A stretch of 34,966 nucleotides of DNA, from contig JAJRBU010000091.1 of assembly GCA_028679315.1 (NCBI GenBank), positions 1-34,966 on the forward strand, written 5' to 3'. Below, piece after piece: positions 17,550-26,869 of the stretch. Positions within the stretch are counted from its first letter, which is position 1; each line of letters begins with the position of its first letter. The translations under genes were made by a program, and so were the position numbers. The notes under the pieces were generated by a model. The model was given only the letters and a program-made list of their open reading frames with translations, was not told the DNA's origin and did no database searches. The DNA is from Methanoregulaceae archaeon. Its GTDB lineage: Archaea; Halobacteriota; Methanomicrobia; Methanomicrobiales; Methanospirillaceae.

Positions 17550-18431
17550 TTATTTTCTCTTTTTCGCCTGCTTCTCCCCTGATTCGCCGCTTTTTTTCCG
17601 CTGGTAGTATTCCCATCCCACCATCACGAGGATCAGGATGATCGCTACCGGGATGATATTGAGAGGGATGTACCCGATGAGCGGGATGGCAAAGAGGGCT
17701 TTTCCAACAATCCATTCTGGCTTCACCGGTTGGATCACTCCAAGTTCCATCCTGGAAAGATAGGATCCCTGATCGCTCCGGACATTGTTATCTCCCTTGG
17801 TGAGATAGCCACCGTTCTTCGATATCTGGTTTGAGGTGACAATATATCCGGAATCAGGGGTGATATTCCCCTTGTCTGGGATGATGACCCCGTTCTCTAT
17901 TCGTGCAACGATAGTCCCATCCTCAAGAACCCAGTAATTATTCTCTATGGTGACCGGGAGGTAGCTGGTTGGGCTGCTCTGCCCTGGGAATAAATAGTAA
18001 TACATCGGAATTCCTGTTCCTCCCTCTGTTGTTCCCATTGCACGATGGATGATGGGATGGATCCCCCCTCCAAGGCCGGGGATGAGCGATCCTTCAGCAC
18101 CGTTCGGTGAATAGATCAGCACATCACCAAAATCATCGAACTTCATGTACCCGGTATCCCGGCCGGTCTGCCAGGTCTGCAGGGCTCCGTACCGGTCCTC
18201 ATCCACCACAAATACCAGGTCCCCGACGTTCATATGAGGTTCCATGCTCTCGGATTCGATGGTCACCACGGCCGGCCAGGTGCCTGAAGCGAGATAGAGG
18301 ACGAGTGCAATACCTGCAACCACCGCGACGACCCAGATGATCTCGCGTGCGAACGCGATCCCGGGATTTTCACTGGTGCGGAGGGTCTCGATAAGGCTCT
18401 TTTCTTCTGCCTTGTTTTTCGGATCCACCAT
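17550..18431 (-). CDS. Archaeal signal peptidase I
   Basis: This membrane serine protease removes signal peptides from secreted proteins such as the CARDB-like protein in this window. It has an N-terminal helix (IIWVVAVVAGIALVLYLAS), the catalytic Ser in ESESMEPHM (S62, numbered from ATG 18431), the general-base His in IIHRAMG (H129) and the Asp in LTKGDNN (D214). This is the archaeal/ER Ser-His-Asp type rather than the bacterial Ser-Lys type. A second helix lies near the C-terminus (PVAIILILVMVGW), followed by a Lys-rich cytoplasmic tail. About 70 residues between the His and Asp motifs form a longer insert than in minimal archaeal enzymes. ATG 18431 is preferred over GTG 18455 because a TTAATA box lies about 35 nt upstream. 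Confidence 0.9.
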   Translation of the reverse strand: MVDPKNKAEEKSLIETLRTSENPGIAFAREIIWVVAVVAGIALVLYLASGTWPAVVTIESESMEPHMNVGDLVFVVDEDRYGALQTWQTGRDTGYMKFDDFGDVLIYSPNGAEGSLIPGLGGGIHPIIHRAMGTTEGGTGIPMYYYLFPGQSSPTSYLPVTIENNYWVLEDGTIVARIENGVIIPDKGNITPDSGYIVTSNQISKNGGYLTKGDNNVRSDQGSYLSRMELGVIQPVKPEWIVGKALFAIPLIGYIPLNIIPVAIILILVMVGWEYYQRKKSGESGEKQAKKRK

Positions 18432-18504
18432 AGTATAACTTACTTCTATTCGCACTGCTGGCTATTAAGAGATCGCGACTGTTGTGTCCGAACCACATTC
18501 CCCC

Positions 18505-18516
18505 TGTGGCGCCACA
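18505..18516. promoter_or_regulatory. 12-bp perfect palindrome between signal peptidase and DP1 genes
   Basis: TGTGGCGCCACA is fully self-complementary. It lies in the 151-nt divergent gap, 74 nt upstream of the signal peptidase ATG and 66 nt upstream of the DP1 ATG. A perfect dyad in a divergent promoter is a candidate repressor site. It could also be chance; no second copy was noticed elsewhere in the window. Confidence 0.35.
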
Positions 18517-18582
18517 CCAGACCCCCAGTGACCCGATCCAAACACACAAATCAGGAGATGGCAATAGTAATAACGAGTTAGA

Positions 18583-19980
18583 ATGCTCGACACCAGGACG
18601 ATCGTTCAGCGTTTTCTCGAGACGAAGATGCAGGTCCATCCTGATGTGGTGAGATACCTTGCCGAGCAGAACAACCCCCGTCTTATCGAGACGATCATAG
18701 ACGGGCTCCCAAAAGACACCATTGTCGTCTCATTGAAACATATCCCGGGAATTATGCCCGATCGGGATGGAACCAGATTTACCGCTGATCCACTGTGCGA
18801 AGTCGTAAAAGGCAATAACGGAGCATCAGGGCATTCTGGAACGATAACCGACTATGTCCATTATTTTCGGGACCGATACAACCAGCTGGGAAGCATCATC
18901 CGCTCCCGGTGTACCCCTATTCCAATCGAGGGATTGCTAAGGAATTCCCGCTATCGACAGGAACCCTGTACGGTAATGGGCCTTGTGATGGAAACACGGA
19001 GCACCACAAATGGTCATCGCATGGCAGACCTGGAAGATCCCTCCGGAACACTCCCGGTTCTCTTTCACAAGGAACGCCCCGTCTTTGCAGATGGCGAAAA
19101 CCTGATCCCCGATGAAGTGATAGGGGTGAGAGGGACCCTGTCGGGAGACGGCAGGCTCTTTTTTGCTGAACAGGTCCTCCGTCCCGATGTTCCGATCAAC
19201 CACACCCCTTTCGTCAGCAATGAACCGGGGTCAGCAGTCCTTATCTCTGACATACATGTAGGGAGTGATACCTTCCTCGACAATGCATGGAACCGTTTCG
19301 CAGGATGGCTTGATGATTCGGATGTATCATATCTCCTCATCGCGGGAGATCTGGTTGATGGAATCGGCGTATATCCAGGGCAGGAGAGTGAACTTACCAT
19401 TACCAATATTTTTGAACAATATGATACCCTTGGAACCATGCTCAGCAGCCTCCCTTCTAGGATTGTGATCGTGGTTAGCCCTGGCAATCACGACGTGGTT
19501 CGGGCTGCAGAGCCGCAACCTGCCATACCACCCGAATTTACCGGAAAATTTCCACACAACTGTATGTTCGTTGAGAATCCGGCACTCGTAAGCCTTCAGG
19601 GGGTAATGGTGCAGATGTACCATGGGAGGTCGATCGATGACCTGATCAGCCTGATACCCGGGGCGAAATATGAAGATGCCACCCCGATGATGACCGGGAT
19701 GCTCCAGCGTCGGCATCTCGCTCCCTCATATGGCAAGAGAACCCCCATTGCACCAAGCCGCGAAGATCACCATATAATAGACCCGGTCCCGGAAGTGCTC
19801 CATACTGGGCATATCCATATCATGGGGGTCTCAGAATACCGGGGTACTCTTTGTGTAAACGCGGGAACCTGGCAATCACAGACCTCATTTCAGAAACAGA
19901 TGAATATCAATCCGACCCCTGCAAGGGCGGTTCAGCTCGACCTTCAGAGCCTGAAGCCAGTTGTTCTCGATTTCAATTGA
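18583..19980 (+). CDS. polB: DNA polymerase II (D-family) small subunit DP1
   Basis: DP1 is the small subunit of the euryarchaeal replicative polymerase PolD and carries its 3'-5' proofreading exonuclease. The 465-aa product has an N-terminal helical region, an OB-fold (about 110-205) and a calcineurin/Mre11-like phosphoesterase domain. All metal motifs are intact: SDIHVGSD (D223, H225), AGDLVDG (D256), PGNHD (N302, H303), MYHG (H347) and HTGHIH (H410, H412). The nuclease should therefore be active. The length is at the short end for the family, with a reduced N-terminal linker. The large subunit DP2 is not in the window. The gene is divergent from the signal peptidase gene. Confidence 0.94.
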   Translation: MLDTRTIVQRFLETKMQVHPDVVRYLAEQNNPRLIETIIDGLPKDTIVVSLKHIPGIMPDRDGTRFTADPLCEVVKGNNGASGHSGTITDYVHYFRDRYNQLGSIIRSRCTPIPIEGLLRNSRYRQEPCTVMGLVMETRSTTNGHRMADLEDPSGTLPVLFHKERPVFADGENLIPDEVIGVRGTLSGDGRLFFAEQVLRPDVPINHTPFVSNEPGSAVLISDIHVGSDTFLDNAWNRFAGWLDDSDVSYLLIAGDLVDGIGVYPGQESELTITNIFEQYDTLGTMLSSLPSRIVIVVSPGNHDVVRAAEPQPAIPPEFTGKFPHNCMFVENPALVSLQGVMVQMYHGRSIDDLISLIPGAKYEDATPMMTGMLQRRHLAPSYGKRTPIAPSREDHHIIDPVPEVLHTGHIHIMGVSEYRGTLCVNAGTWQSQTSFQKQMNINPTPARAVQLDLQSLKPVVLDFN

Positions 19981-19989
19981 ATCAGCCTG

Positions 19990-19995
19990 TTTTTT
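19990..19995 (+). terminator. T6 tract after DP1
   Basis: A run of six T begins 10 nt after the DP1 stop, in the position of an archaeal T-rich terminator. There is no stable hairpin before it. The following gene has its own strong ribosome site. Confidence 0.3.
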
Positions 19996-20073
19996 AAGGA
20001 TTCGAATCAACATAGATCGGATCAAAAATTTTCTCAGGATGAGGACACTCCCGTTCTCTGGAGGACAGAAGGT

Positions 20074-22101
20074 ATGGATTTATTTATCCTGGTTCCAATC
20101 TGCGCCCTTATCGGGCTTCTCTTTGCAATTTACGCCTATTTCACCATGAAAAAAGAGGGTGAAGGTGATGAGCTGATGCAGAAAATAGCCAAGGCAATTC
20201 GTCTTGGTGCAATGGTCTACCTGAAACGTCAGTACACGGTCGTTGCGGTCATTATGATTGCCGTAACTGTCATTCTTGCTCTTGTCATCAACCCATTGAC
20301 GGCACTATGTTATGTGGTGGGGGCCACCCTCTCTGCAGGGGCTGGATATGTGGGAATGACGGCGGCGACCTATGCCAACGTCCGTACGACGCAAGCTGCA
20401 AAGAAAGGTATGGCCAATGCATTCCGGGTTTCCTATGCAAGCGGGACGGTAATGGGACTGACCGTTGTCAGCTTTGGTCTTCTCGGACTGTCACTTCTTT
20501 TTATTGGCCTCAATATGTACACCGCACTGACCCTTGCAAGTGTAGTTGATGTGCTTCTTGGTTTCTCCATGGGCGCGAGCTCTATTGCACTATTCGCCCG
20601 TGTCGGAGGCGGCATTTTCACCAAGGCCGCAGACGTCGGAGCCGATCTGGTTGGAAAGGTTGAAGCGGGTATTCCCGAAGATGACCCGAGAAATCCGGCG
20701 GTTATCGCAGACAATGTCGGGGACAATGTCGGGGACATTGCAGGGATGGGGGCAGATCTTTATGAATCCTATGTAGGCTCGATTATCGCTCCCATGGCAG
20801 TCGGTGTTGCCGCTATCTCCATAGTCCAGTTCAAAGGCGTGGAAACACTCAATCTCGTACTCCTTCCGATGATGGTCGCTGCGCTGGGTATCCTTGCATC
20901 GATCGTCGGGACGTTTTTTGTACGAAGCTCCAAGAACGAGAGCAGTGCAATCCACCGGGCATTCAACATCGGGACCTTTGCCAGCCTGATTCTCACCGTG
21001 ATCGCGACCTGGTGGCTTGTCGACACGATGCTTGGCAGCCAGTATATCGGAGTATTCTGGGCAACAATCGCCGGACTTGTCGCAGGGTTCCTGATTGGAC
21101 TTGTTACCGAGTACTACACATCCTATGAAAAGCCGCCAACCCTGCGGATCGTCAAGGCCAGCGAGACTGGTGCTGCAACTGATATCATCGCCGGACTTGC
21201 AGTCGGCTTTGAGAGTACAATCTTCCCGGTTATCATTGTTGCAGTTGCCATTCTGGTTGCAGCCCAGCAGGCAGGCCTCTACGGTATATCACTGGCCGGC
21301 CTCGGTATGCTGGCCACCCTGGGAATAACTCTATCAGTCGATGCCTACGGACCTGTGGCTGACAATGCCGGCGGCATTGCTGAAATGTCGCACCAGGACA
21401 AGAGTGTCAGGGAGATCACTGATACCCTTGATGCGGTGGGAAACACTACCGCTGCAATGGGGAAGGGTTTTGCCATTGGCGGTGCTGCGTTAACCGCCCT
21501 TGGCCTGTTTGCTGCCTATACCCAGGCTGTAGGCCTGAAGATGGTTGACATGCTTGATCCCTCCGGGATGGTTTTTGTAGGCATCCTTATCGGTGCTGTT
21601 CTTCCATTCCTCTTCTGTTCTTTTGCCTTGTCTGCGGTAGGAAAAGCTGCAGGATTCATCGTCGAAGAGGTCCGGAGACAGTTCAGGGAGATCCCAGGTC
21701 TGATGGAGGGAAAGGCCGACCCTGATTATAACACATGCATAACCATTTCCACCGACGCAGCCATCAAACAGATGATAGTGCCAGGGCTCCTCGCAATCGT
21801 GGCTCCCCTGTTTGTAGGAATTGTCCTCGGTCCCGAAGCCCTGGCCGGGCTGCTGGTCGGCTCAATTGCAACCGGGTTTGTTCTGGCGATTATGATGGCG
21901 AATGCCGGTGGGGCATGGGACAATACGAAAAAATACATTGAACATGGACATCTCGGTGGAAAGGGATCCCCTGCCCACAAGGCAGCCGTAACCGGCGATA
22001 CCGTTGGTGATCCCTTCAAGGACACAGCGGGACCGGCACTCAATATCCTCCTCAAGCTGATGGCTATTGTGGCTGCGGTCTTTGCACCTATCTTCATCTA
22101 A
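20074..22101 (+). CDS. hppA: Membrane-bound ion-pumping pyrophosphatase (K+-dependent type)
   Basis: This integral membrane enzyme couples pyrophosphate hydrolysis to H+ or Na+ export, recovering energy from biosynthetic PPi. The 675 aa contain about 16 helices. The active site is complete: [11 protein letters not shown] (187-197), [16 protein letters not shown] (203-218), and later [14 protein letters not shown] (421-434). The K+-dependence site reads [10 protein letters not shown] with Ala at 460, where K+-independent enzymes have Lys, so this one should need K+. K+-dependent members often pump Na+, but the ion cannot be settled from these motifs. GGAGG 9 nt before the ATG is one of the best ribosome sites in the window. 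A T8 tract follows the stop directly. Confidence 0.96.
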   Translation: MDLFILVPICALIGLLFAIYAYFTMKKEGEGDELMQKIAKAIRLGAMVYLKRQYTVVAVIMIAVTVILALVINPLTALCYVVGATLSAGAGYVGMTAATYANVRTTQAAKKGMANAFRVSYASGTVMGLTVVSFGLLGLSLLFIGLNMYTALTLASVVDVLLGFSMGASSIALFARVGGGIFTKAADVGADLVGKVEAGIPEDDPRNPAVIADNVGDNVGDIAGMGADLYESYVGSIIAPMAVGVAAISIVQFKGVETLNLVLLPMMVAALGILASIVGTFFVRSSKNESSAIHRAFNIGTFASLILTVIATWWLVDTMLGSQYIGVFWATIAGLVAGFLIGLVTEYYTSYEKPPTLRIVKASETGAATDIIAGLAVGFESTIFPVIIVAVAILVAAQQAGLYGISLAGLGMLATLGITLSVDAYGPVADNAGGIAEMSHQDKSVREITDTLDAVGNTTAAMGKGFAIGGAALTALGLFAAYTQAVGLKMVDMLDPSGMVFVGILIGAVLPFLFCSFALSAVGKAAGFIVEEVRRQFREIPGLMEGKADPDYNTCITISTDAAIKQMIVPGLLAIVAPLFVGIVLGPEALAGLLVGSIATGFVLAIMMANAGGAWDNTKKYIEHGHLGGKGSPAHKAAVTGDTVGDPFKDTAGPALNILLKLMAIVAAVFAPIFI

Positions 22102-22102
22102 A

Positions 22103-22110
22103 TTTTTTTT
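22103..22110 (+). terminator. T8 tract ending hppA
   Basis: Eight consecutive T begin two bases after the hppA stop codon, a typical archaeal intrinsic terminator signal. The following kup gene has its own TATA-like box. Confidence 0.6.
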
Positions 22111-22112
22111 AG

Positions 22113-22138
22113 ATTCCGGAATGTCACCGAACATTCCG
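22113..22138. other. Hairpin/palindrome between hppA and kup
   Basis: ATTCCGGAAT (22113-22122) is a perfect palindrome. CGGAATGT (22117-22124) also pairs with ACATTCCG (22131-22138) across a 6-nt loop, giving two mutually exclusive structures. It lies after the T8 terminator and about 40 nt upstream of the kup TATA-like box, so it may be an operator for kup or a 3'-end stem of hppA. Confidence 0.35.
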
Positions 22139-22175
22139 TAGTACCGCTCGTTCGGGAAACGTCATATCAAATGGC

Positions 22176-22183
22176 TGATATAT
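22176..22183 (+). promoter_or_regulatory. TATA-like box of kup
   Basis: TGATATAT is centred 32 nt before the kup GTG. Archaeal transcription starts about 25 nt after the box, so the mRNA leader would be only a few bases. This agrees with the lack of a ribosome site. Confidence 0.45.
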
Positions 22184-22211
22184 CCCGCCAACTGACTAAG
22201 TAAAGAACATC

Positions 22212-24041
22212 GTGCCGGAGACCCTGGACAGCTCATCTTCTGTATCCCCTGCCGGAGTGATCAAAGCAGCAGGCCTTGTGTTTGGCGATATCGGGACCAG
22301 CCCTATCTACACGCTGAGTGCGATATTCCTCCTGCTCCCGGCAACACCATCCAACATCTTCGGCATCATCTCCCTGATCATCTGGACCCTGATCACCCTC
22401 GTATTCATTGAATACACGTATCTCGCGATGGGGCTCAGCCGGAAGGGTGAAGGGGGGACAATCGTTCTGAGAGAGATCCTGATCCCGCTCCTGAAATCCG
22501 GGAACTCGGTGGCTTTCATCTCCCTCATCACCATTTTCGGGGTTTCGCTGATGATCGGGGACGGAGTGATCACTCCGGCTATCACCATCCTTTCTGCCGT
22601 TGAAGGAATACGACTGATTCCAGGGTTTGAGACGACAGCAACGTTCATCCTGATCGTGATTGCCTCTCTCATCACCATTTTCTTATTCACATTTCAGAGA
22701 AAGGGGTCCGAGAGGGTTGCATGGGCATTTGGCCCTGTCATGGTTGTCTGGTTCTCTGTCCTTGCTCTCTCGGGCCTTATCTCCCTTGCTTCCGACCTCT
22801 CTCTCCTGGCTGCAATCAATCCCCTGACAGGCCTGACCTTCCTTGCCGAAAACGGGCTTGCGGGGTTCATCATCCTTTCGTCAGTATTCCTTTGTGCCAC
22901 CGGAGGAGAGGCGCTCTACGCTGACATGGGACATCTTGGAAGGGAACCGATCATCCGGGCATGGCATTTGGTATTCATTGCCCTTGTCCTCAATTACATG
23001 GGGCAGGGGGTCTATCTTCTCCACAACAGCGGGACAAAAAATATTCTCTTCGAGATGGTGTACTCCCAATCCTCTCTCCTCTACATCCCCTTTCTCATCC
23101 TTTCCCTGGCAGCAACCGTGATTGCATCACAGGCGATGATCTCCGGCATCTTTTCGGTGGTTTACCAGGGGATAACCACCCGGATGATGCCGCTGATGAA
23201 GATCGATTATACCTCGACCCATCTCCGATCGCAGATTTACATCGACGTCGTCAACTGGGCCCTGATGGGTGCGGTCATCCTGATGATGTTCCTCTTCCGG
23301 GAATCCTTCAACCTTGCTGCAGCCTACGGACTGGCGGTGAGCGGGACAATGACGATCACAGGAATTTTTATCACCTGGATCTATCTCAAGAGAGAACAGT
23401 ATTGGAAGATGCTCCTGGGAGTCGGTCTCCTGGCCATCGATGCGGTATTCCTTGCATCGAATATCTTCAAGATACCGCACGGGGGGTACTGGTCCCTGCT
23501 CATCGCAGCGGTCCCTCTCGGGATCATCCTGATTTATGTCAACGGGCAACGGCGGCTCGGTGAACGGATGACTCCTGTCGAATTTCATGAGTTTCTGGAT
23601 AGATTTTCCGCTGTGTATCCAACCATTACAAGAATCCAGGGCACGGCATTGTTCTTTGCCAGGGACTTTCGGAAGGTTCCTCCCTATATCCCCCGCATCA
23701 TGTTCAGCCAGAATATCATGTACCAGGAGAATGTCATCGTCTCGATTATCCGGACGGACAATCCTTTTGGTTCGTCGTGGGGGTATACCCGTGAGATCAC
23801 TCCGGGACTGAGCATCCTTGAGATCAACCTGGGCTACATGGAACTGGTGAACATCGAGGCCATCTTTACTGAAGCGGGCGTCGACGAGAAGGCCATCTTC
23901 TATGGCATGGAGGAGATCATCGCTTCCCGGTTCGTCTGGAGAATTTTCTCGGTCATCAAGAAGCTGGCCCCTTCGATCGTCCAGTTCTACCAGCTCCCGC
24001 CGGAAAAGATCCATGGGGTTGTGACAAGGATCGAGCTCTGA
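22212..24041 (+). CDS. kup: Kup-family K+ uptake transporter
   Basis: Kup (HAK/KUP/KT) proteins import K+, usually with H+. The 609-aa product has the family's first-helix signature GDIGTSPIYTL (25-35). GLSRKGEGGTIVLRE, GVSLMIGDGVITPAI and CATGGEALYADMGHLG follow. About 12 helices cover the first ~440 residues and a soluble C-terminal domain the remainder. Acidic residues in helix 1 (GDIG) and in GEALYADMG are retained. The start is a GTG at 22212. There is no ribosome site and a TATA-like box sits 32 nt upstream, which points to a near-leaderless mRNA. The gene stands alone between hppA and a P-type ATPase gene in a cation-transport cluster. Confidence 0.94.
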   Translation: MPETLDSSSSVSPAGVIKAAGLVFGDIGTSPIYTLSAIFLLLPATPSNIFGIISLIIWTLITLVFIEYTYLAMGLSRKGEGGTIVLREILIPLLKSGNSVAFISLITIFGVSLMIGDGVITPAITILSAVEGIRLIPGFETTATFILIVIASLITIFLFTFQRKGSERVAWAFGPVMVVWFSVLALSGLISLASDLSLLAAINPLTGLTFLAENGLAGFIILSSVFLCATGGEALYADMGHLGREPIIRAWHLVFIALVLNYMGQGVYLLHNSGTKNILFEMVYSQSSLLYIPFLILSLAATVIASQAMISGIFSVVYQGITTRMMPLMKIDYTSTHLRSQIYIDVVNWALMGAVILMMFLFRESFNLAAAYGLAVSGTMTITGIFITWIYLKREQYWKMLLGVGLLAIDAVFLASNIFKIPHGGYWSLLIAAVPLGIILIYVNGQRRLGERMTPVEFHEFLDRFSAVYPTITRIQGTALFFARDFRKVPPYIPRIMFSQNIMYQENVIVSIIRTDNPFGSSWGYTREITPGLSILEINLGYMELVNIEAIFTEAGVDEKAIFYGMEEIIASRFVWRIFSVIKKLAPSIVQFYQLPPEKIHGVVTRIEL

Positions 24042-24192
24042 TACCTTCGCCAGCGATATCAAAGGGGAGGATTATCCTTCTATTTCAGAATGGTATGACC
24101 GTATTTCCGATGGTTCTGCCGTTCTGAAGGCATCCCTTCTCCCTTGCCTGGGAACAAAACAATGATAGGGTTGAACGGGGACAACAGAAGTA

Positions 24193-26742
24193 ATGCTTCC
24201 CCTGCGTGACCTCCTTGCACTTTCAACACGGCAGGGCCTTCCCTCCCCATCCGTCCGAGCATTGCGAGAGAAGTATGGGAAGAATGAACTCACCCCCCCT
24301 CATCGAAAGGCATTGTGGCTGCAGTACCTTTCAAAGTTCAATGATCCCATCATCAGGATCCTGCTTGTTGCAGCATTTCTCTCGGCACTCATCGAAATTG
24401 CCGAGGGGGGAAACCTCATTGATACCCTCGGGATCGTCTTTGCTGTTATCCTTGCCACGAGCATCTCCTTCCTCTCCGAGTACCGGAGTCATCGCGAGTT
24501 TGAAGCCCTGAACGCGATGCGCGAAGATACCGGGGTCAAGGTGATCCGCGATGGTCAGGCTGCAACAATCCCCATGCGGGAGATGGTGGTGGGAGATCTC
24601 GTCCTGCTCGAGGCGGGAGATGCGGTGCCCGCTGACGGGTATCTGCTCACCGGTCAGGGGATCGAGGTCGATGAATCAGCATTCACGGGGGAGAGTGAAC
24701 CGGTTGCAAAGGCCTCCGAAGAGGTGGTGCTGAAGGGCACCTGGATCACGTCCGGGAGAGGGCAGATGATCACCGGGGCTGTTGGCGATGCAACACGCAT
24801 GGGAGAGATCGCTGCCGAACTTGCTGAGGATGCAGCCCCGGAAACACCCCTTCAGCTGAAACTCCGTCGTCTGGCCACCTCCATCAGCAGGTTCGGCTAC
24901 CTTATGGCAGGCCTGATCATAGCGACCCTTCTCATCCAGGGATTGATCGAAGGAGTGTTCCTCGGAAGCCCTGCAGATATCGCACAATTCCTGCTGGAAT
25001 GTGTGATGTTTGCCGTCGTCATTATCGTCGTTTCGGTACCTGAAGGGCTCCCGGTCAGCGTTACCCTCTCCCTGGCACTGACGATGCGGAAGATGACCCG
25101 GGCCTCCAGTCTGGTCCGGCGACTCCTCGCCTGCGAGACCGTGGGATCCGTCACGGTCATCTGCACCGATAAGACCGGTACCCTGACTTTGAACCAGATG
25201 GAGGTCGTTGTCTCCTCTGTTACAGGTCCTGAATTCACGACCGGCATTCCCTCCACCGCTGCCGGGTGGATCACCCTCAATGCCGCCCTGAACAGCACTG
25301 CCGAGCTCTGCCCGCGCGAGGGAAAACTCATGACGGTGGGGAACTCGACCGAGGCTGCCCTGCTCCGGTGGCTTCACCACGGGGGGATTGCTTACCAGGA
25401 TCTCCGGGGCCGGTATCCTCCCGGCTCGCAGGACCTTTTTGACTCGAGGAAGAAGCAGATGTCGACCGTTGTGGAGCTCTGCGGGCGATCGTTTCTCCTC
25501 GTCAAGGGTGCGCCTGAGATCCTTGCCACCTCCTGTATTCCTCCCCCGGATCTCGACCAGATCCATGAACTGGCTAAGCGGGCAATGCGTACCCTCGCAT
25601 TCGCTCATGCTGAAGTTACTGGCGGGGGAGCTCCTCTCCTTGTCTGGGACGGCTCTGTCGGCATCCGCGATGAGGTGCGGCCGGACGTGTCTGATGCAGT
25701 GAGCACCTGCAGAAAGGCGGGGATCACCGTCAAGATGGTCACCGGAGACAGCCCGCTGACCGCCACGGCAATCGCCCGGGAAACGGGGATTCTTACGACG
25801 GGAACTGTTCTCTCCGGGAGTGAGTTCCGGAGTCTTCCCGACAAGGAACGGACCATCGCAGCCCGTACCATGGAGGTGCTTGCCCGCTCCGAGCCATCAG
25901 ATAAACTCCTCCTCGTCAAGACCCTCCAGGACCAGGGGGAGGTGGTGGCGGTGACCGGGGACGGGACCAATGATGCACCAGCCCTTCGCCATGCGGATGT
26001 CGGTCTTGCCATGGGGATTGCAGGGACCGAGGTTGCACGGGAGGCGAGCGATATCATCCTGCTCGATGATTCATTTCCTACCATCAAGAATGCGATATGG
26101 TGGGGGAGGGCCCTCTATGAGAATATCCAGCGGTTCCTCATCTTCCAGCTGACCATCAGTATCTCCGCAGCCGTGCTCACCTTCCTCGCCCCGGTCCTCG
26201 GCTTTCCTCCCCCGTTCACCATCGTCCAGCTGCTCTGGATCAACATCGTCATGGACTCCCTGGCTGCCCTGGCCTTATGCGCAGAATCTCCGCATCCTGC
26301 CCTGATGAAACGCCGCCCCATCCCGAAGGACGACCCCGTGATCACCCCCTACATGAAATGGGCCATCCTGATCACCGCTGTGGCCTATATCCTCGTCGGG
26401 ATGCTTGCCCTCTCCCAGGGGATCCCCTTTATGCAGACGGCTGAGCAGCAGGCAACCGCTTTCTTTGCAGGATTCGTGGTGGCACAGGTATGGAATGGGA
26501 TCAACTGCAGGGGGATCAATGGGATTATGCCCCGTTTCTTCAGAGGTAATCCAGCATTTTTCTGGATAATGGCACTCATTCTGGCCATCCAGGTCCTCAT
26601 TGTCCAGTTTGGGGGAGCCTTCTTCTCCACGGTTCCTCTCGACCTGTACCAGTGGCTGTTTCTCATCCTCATCACGCTCCCTGTGATCCTGCTCTGGCCT
26701 TTCATACGATTCTTTGTGAAGCAGTGGGGATCGATGACCTAG
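24193..26742 (+). CDS. Type IIB (PMCA-like) cation P-type ATPase, probably Ca2+ exporting
   Basis: This 849-aa pump should use ATP to export Ca2+ or a similar cation. It has the N-terminal LREKYGKNEL segment, the actuator FTGES (164-168), the helix-4 motif VPEGLP (E284), the phosphorylated Asp in DKTGTLT (D326), nucleotide-binding KGAPE (438-442) and GDGTNDAP (589-596). Ten helices are expected. Residues matching plasma-membrane Ca2+-ATPase site II are present: E284 in helix 4, N684 and D688 in helix 6 (WINIVMDS). Helix 5 has LTIS where PMCA has LTVN. This predicts one Ca2+ per cycle. No calmodulin-binding tail is present. The 151-nt gap upstream holds a TTCAGAA/TTCTGAA dyad (24088-24132) but no clear promoter. 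Confidence 0.9.
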   Translation: MLPLRDLLALSTRQGLPSPSVRALREKYGKNELTPPHRKALWLQYLSKFNDPIIRILLVAAFLSALIEIAEGGNLIDTLGIVFAVILATSISFLSEYRSHREFEALNAMREDTGVKVIRDGQAATIPMREMVVGDLVLLEAGDAVPADGYLLTGQGIEVDESAFTGESEPVAKASEEVVLKGTWITSGRGQMITGAVGDATRMGEIAAELAEDAAPETPLQLKLRRLATSISRFGYLMAGLIIATLLIQGLIEGVFLGSPADIAQFLLECVMFAVVIIVVSVPEGLPVSVTLSLALTMRKMTRASSLVRRLLACETVGSVTVICTDKTGTLTLNQMEVVVSSVTGPEFTTGIPSTAAGWITLNAALNSTAELCPREGKLMTVGNSTEAALLRWLHHGGIAYQDLRGRYPPGSQDLFDSRKKQMSTVVELCGRSFLLVKGAPEILATSCIPPPDLDQIHELAKRAMRTLAFAHAEVTGGGAPLLVWDGSVGIRDEVRPDVSDAVSTCRKAGITVKMVTGDSPLTATAIARETGILTTGTVLSGSEFRSLPDKERTIAARTMEVLARSEPSDKLLLVKTLQDQGEVVAVTGDGTNDAPALRHADVGLAMGIAGTEVAREASDIILLDDSFPTIKNAIWWGRALYENIQRFLIFQLTISISAAVLTFLAPVLGFPPPFTIVQLLWINIVMDSLAALALCAESPHPALMKRRPIPKDDPVITPYMKWAILITAVAYILVGMLALSQGIPFMQTAEQQATAFFAGFVVAQVWNGINCRGINGIMPRFFRGNPAFFWIMALILAIQVLIVQFGGAFFSTVPLDLYQWLFLILITLPVILLWPFIRFFVKQWGSMT

Positions 26743-26869
26743 TGCAAACATTCAATGTTCATCGAGGAGTACACTGCCGCACTCTACATACCCGGAAAGA
26801 AAGAATATTTACCGGATTAATGGATTGATCTGGTCTCTGAAGTGTCACTCATTCCGATAAGTACAGATC

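Noticed and set aside
23127-24062. 311-codon open frame on the minus strand opposite kup
   Set aside because: The plus strand encodes a clear Kup protein. The minus frame gives a charged, His/Asp-rich product with no domain, as expected from an antisense shadow in G/C-biased DNA.
24676-25608. 310-codon open frame on the minus strand opposite the type IIB ATPase
   Set aside because: It is a shadow of conserved ATPase motifs, low in hydrophobic content and without recognisable domains.
24193-26742. Loss of an ion-binding residue in the type IIB ATPase (LTIS instead of LTVN in helix 5)
   Set aside because: The site II residues E284, N684 and D688 that single-site PMCA-type pumps use are all present, so activity is probably kept.
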